DNA of 7,338 nucleotides from Bacteroidota bacterium (lineage in GTDB: Bacteria; Bacteroidota; Rhodothermia; Rhodothermales; JAAAOL01), in contig JAAAOL010000448.1 of the NCBI GenBank assembly GCA_009908885.1, positions 1-7,338 on the forward strand, given 5' to 3'. The notes under the pieces are model-generated. The model was not told where the DNA came from and ran no database searches. It worked only from the letters and a program-made list of their open reading frames with translations. Shown here one piece after another: positions 7,150 through 7,338 of the stretch (positions are counted from its first letter, which is position 1; the number at the start of each line of letters is the position of its first letter). Both the position numbers and the translations under genes were made by a program.

Positions 7150-7180
7150 CAAAGCTACAGGCGGCGCGCGCTTTTGTCAA
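7150..7180 (-). promoter_or_regulatory. Probable housekeeping promoter for the large gene
   Basis: On the minus strand TTGACA (7180-7175) is followed, after exactly 17 bases, by TAGCTTTG (7157-7150). The first is a perfect -35 hexamer. The second fits the TAnnTTTG -7 element known from Bacteroidota. It is the only TAnnTTTG match I found on the minus strand between the gene start and the right end. Transcription would begin near 7143 and give a leader of about 355 nt. A short palindrome, GGAG-A-CTCC (7142-7150), overlaps the end of the element and the expected start site; it may be chance or an operator. The promoter could instead drive an unrecognised small RNA in the leader. Confidence 0.7.
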
Positions 7181-7220
7181 GGACGACCCCGCTGGTTCAA
7201 ACAAAACGCATGTGGGGGGT

Positions 7221-7283
7221 GGTTACGGGTTGGTGGTTCCTGGTTGGTGGTTGATGGTTGGTGGTTGATGGTTCCTGGTTGGT
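7221..7283. repeat. Nine tandem GGTTNNN heptanucleotide repeats
   Basis: From 7221 to 7283 the sequence is nine uninterrupted 7-base units that all begin GGTT. The last three bases in order are ACG, GGT, CCT, GGT, GAT, GGT, GAT, CCT, GGT. The GGT ending alternates with a variable one, giving a 14-base superunit; two superunits (7242-7255 and 7256-7269) are identical. The strand is G/T only except for a few bases. No coding frame uses it. Intergenic heptanucleotide arrays are known from some bacteria such as cyanobacteria (STRR type); whether this is related is unknown. Confidence 0.85.
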
Positions 7284-7286
7284 GAG

Positions 7287-7338
7287 TGCCGTGCGACTGC
7301 TACGGCAGCATACCCTGCCAACTTGAAACCTGCCAACT
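7287..7338. repeat. Small hairpin and direct repeat at the right edge
   Basis: TGCCGT (7287-7292) pairs with ACGGCA (7302-7307) around a 9-base loop. Then CCTGCCAACT occurs twice, at 7314-7323 and 7329-7338, with a 15-base period. The second copy ends exactly at the window edge, so the array may continue outside. It sits directly beside the GGTTNNN array and may belong to the same repeat cluster. Confidence 0.55.

Noticed and set aside
7001..7204. 67-codon minus-strand frame across the promoter and leader
   Set aside because: It starts upstream of the probable promoter. The internal ATG at 7099 has no RBS, and the product is Arg/Thr-rich with no family resemblance.

Overview
This window looks like a piece of a GC-rich chromosome from the Bacteroidota/Rhodothermota side of the tree. 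Three things point there. The one large protein ends in a Por-secretion (type IX secretion, T9SS) sorting domain with the NYPNPFNPSTTI motif. The best promoter combines TTGACA with the Bacteroidota-type TAnnTTTG element. The flanks carry GC-rich palindromes and heptanucleotide repeats. A Rhodothermales-like host is my inference; no marker gene here proves it.

Layout: (1) 1-919 is a gene-poor stretch packed with inverted repeats. It holds a roughly 320-bp element with long imperfect terminal inverted repeats (117-437), two opposed double-hairpin palindromes (429-541), a doubtful 60-codon ORF (583-765), and a cluster of mutually exclusive hairpins (741-806). A strong intrinsic terminator (844-879) closes the main gene. 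(2) 920-6787, minus strand, is a single very large gene for a secreted 1955-residue protein. It has a signal peptide, a long cysteine-containing beta-rich body, one helical insert, two DUF4397-type domains in tandem, and the C-terminal T9SS sorting domain. (3) 6788-7149 is a long leader with a clear ribosome binding site, several hairpins and one hairpin followed by a T7 run. Upstream of it lies a near-consensus promoter (7150-7180). (4) 7181-7338 is intergenic and holds nine tandem GGTTNNN heptads, a small hairpin and a direct repeat cut by the window end.

The main gene therefore appears to be one monocistronic unit: promoter, about 355-nt leader, CDS and terminator all on the minus strand. 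The protein should be exported by Sec, then carried across the outer membrane by T9SS and anchored or released at the surface. No enzyme motif was seen, so its job is unknown; adhesion or surface structure is a guess from architecture. I found no convincing new defence, mobile-gene or RNA system. The least explained parts are the non-coding inverted-repeat cluster at the left and the long structured leader at the right.
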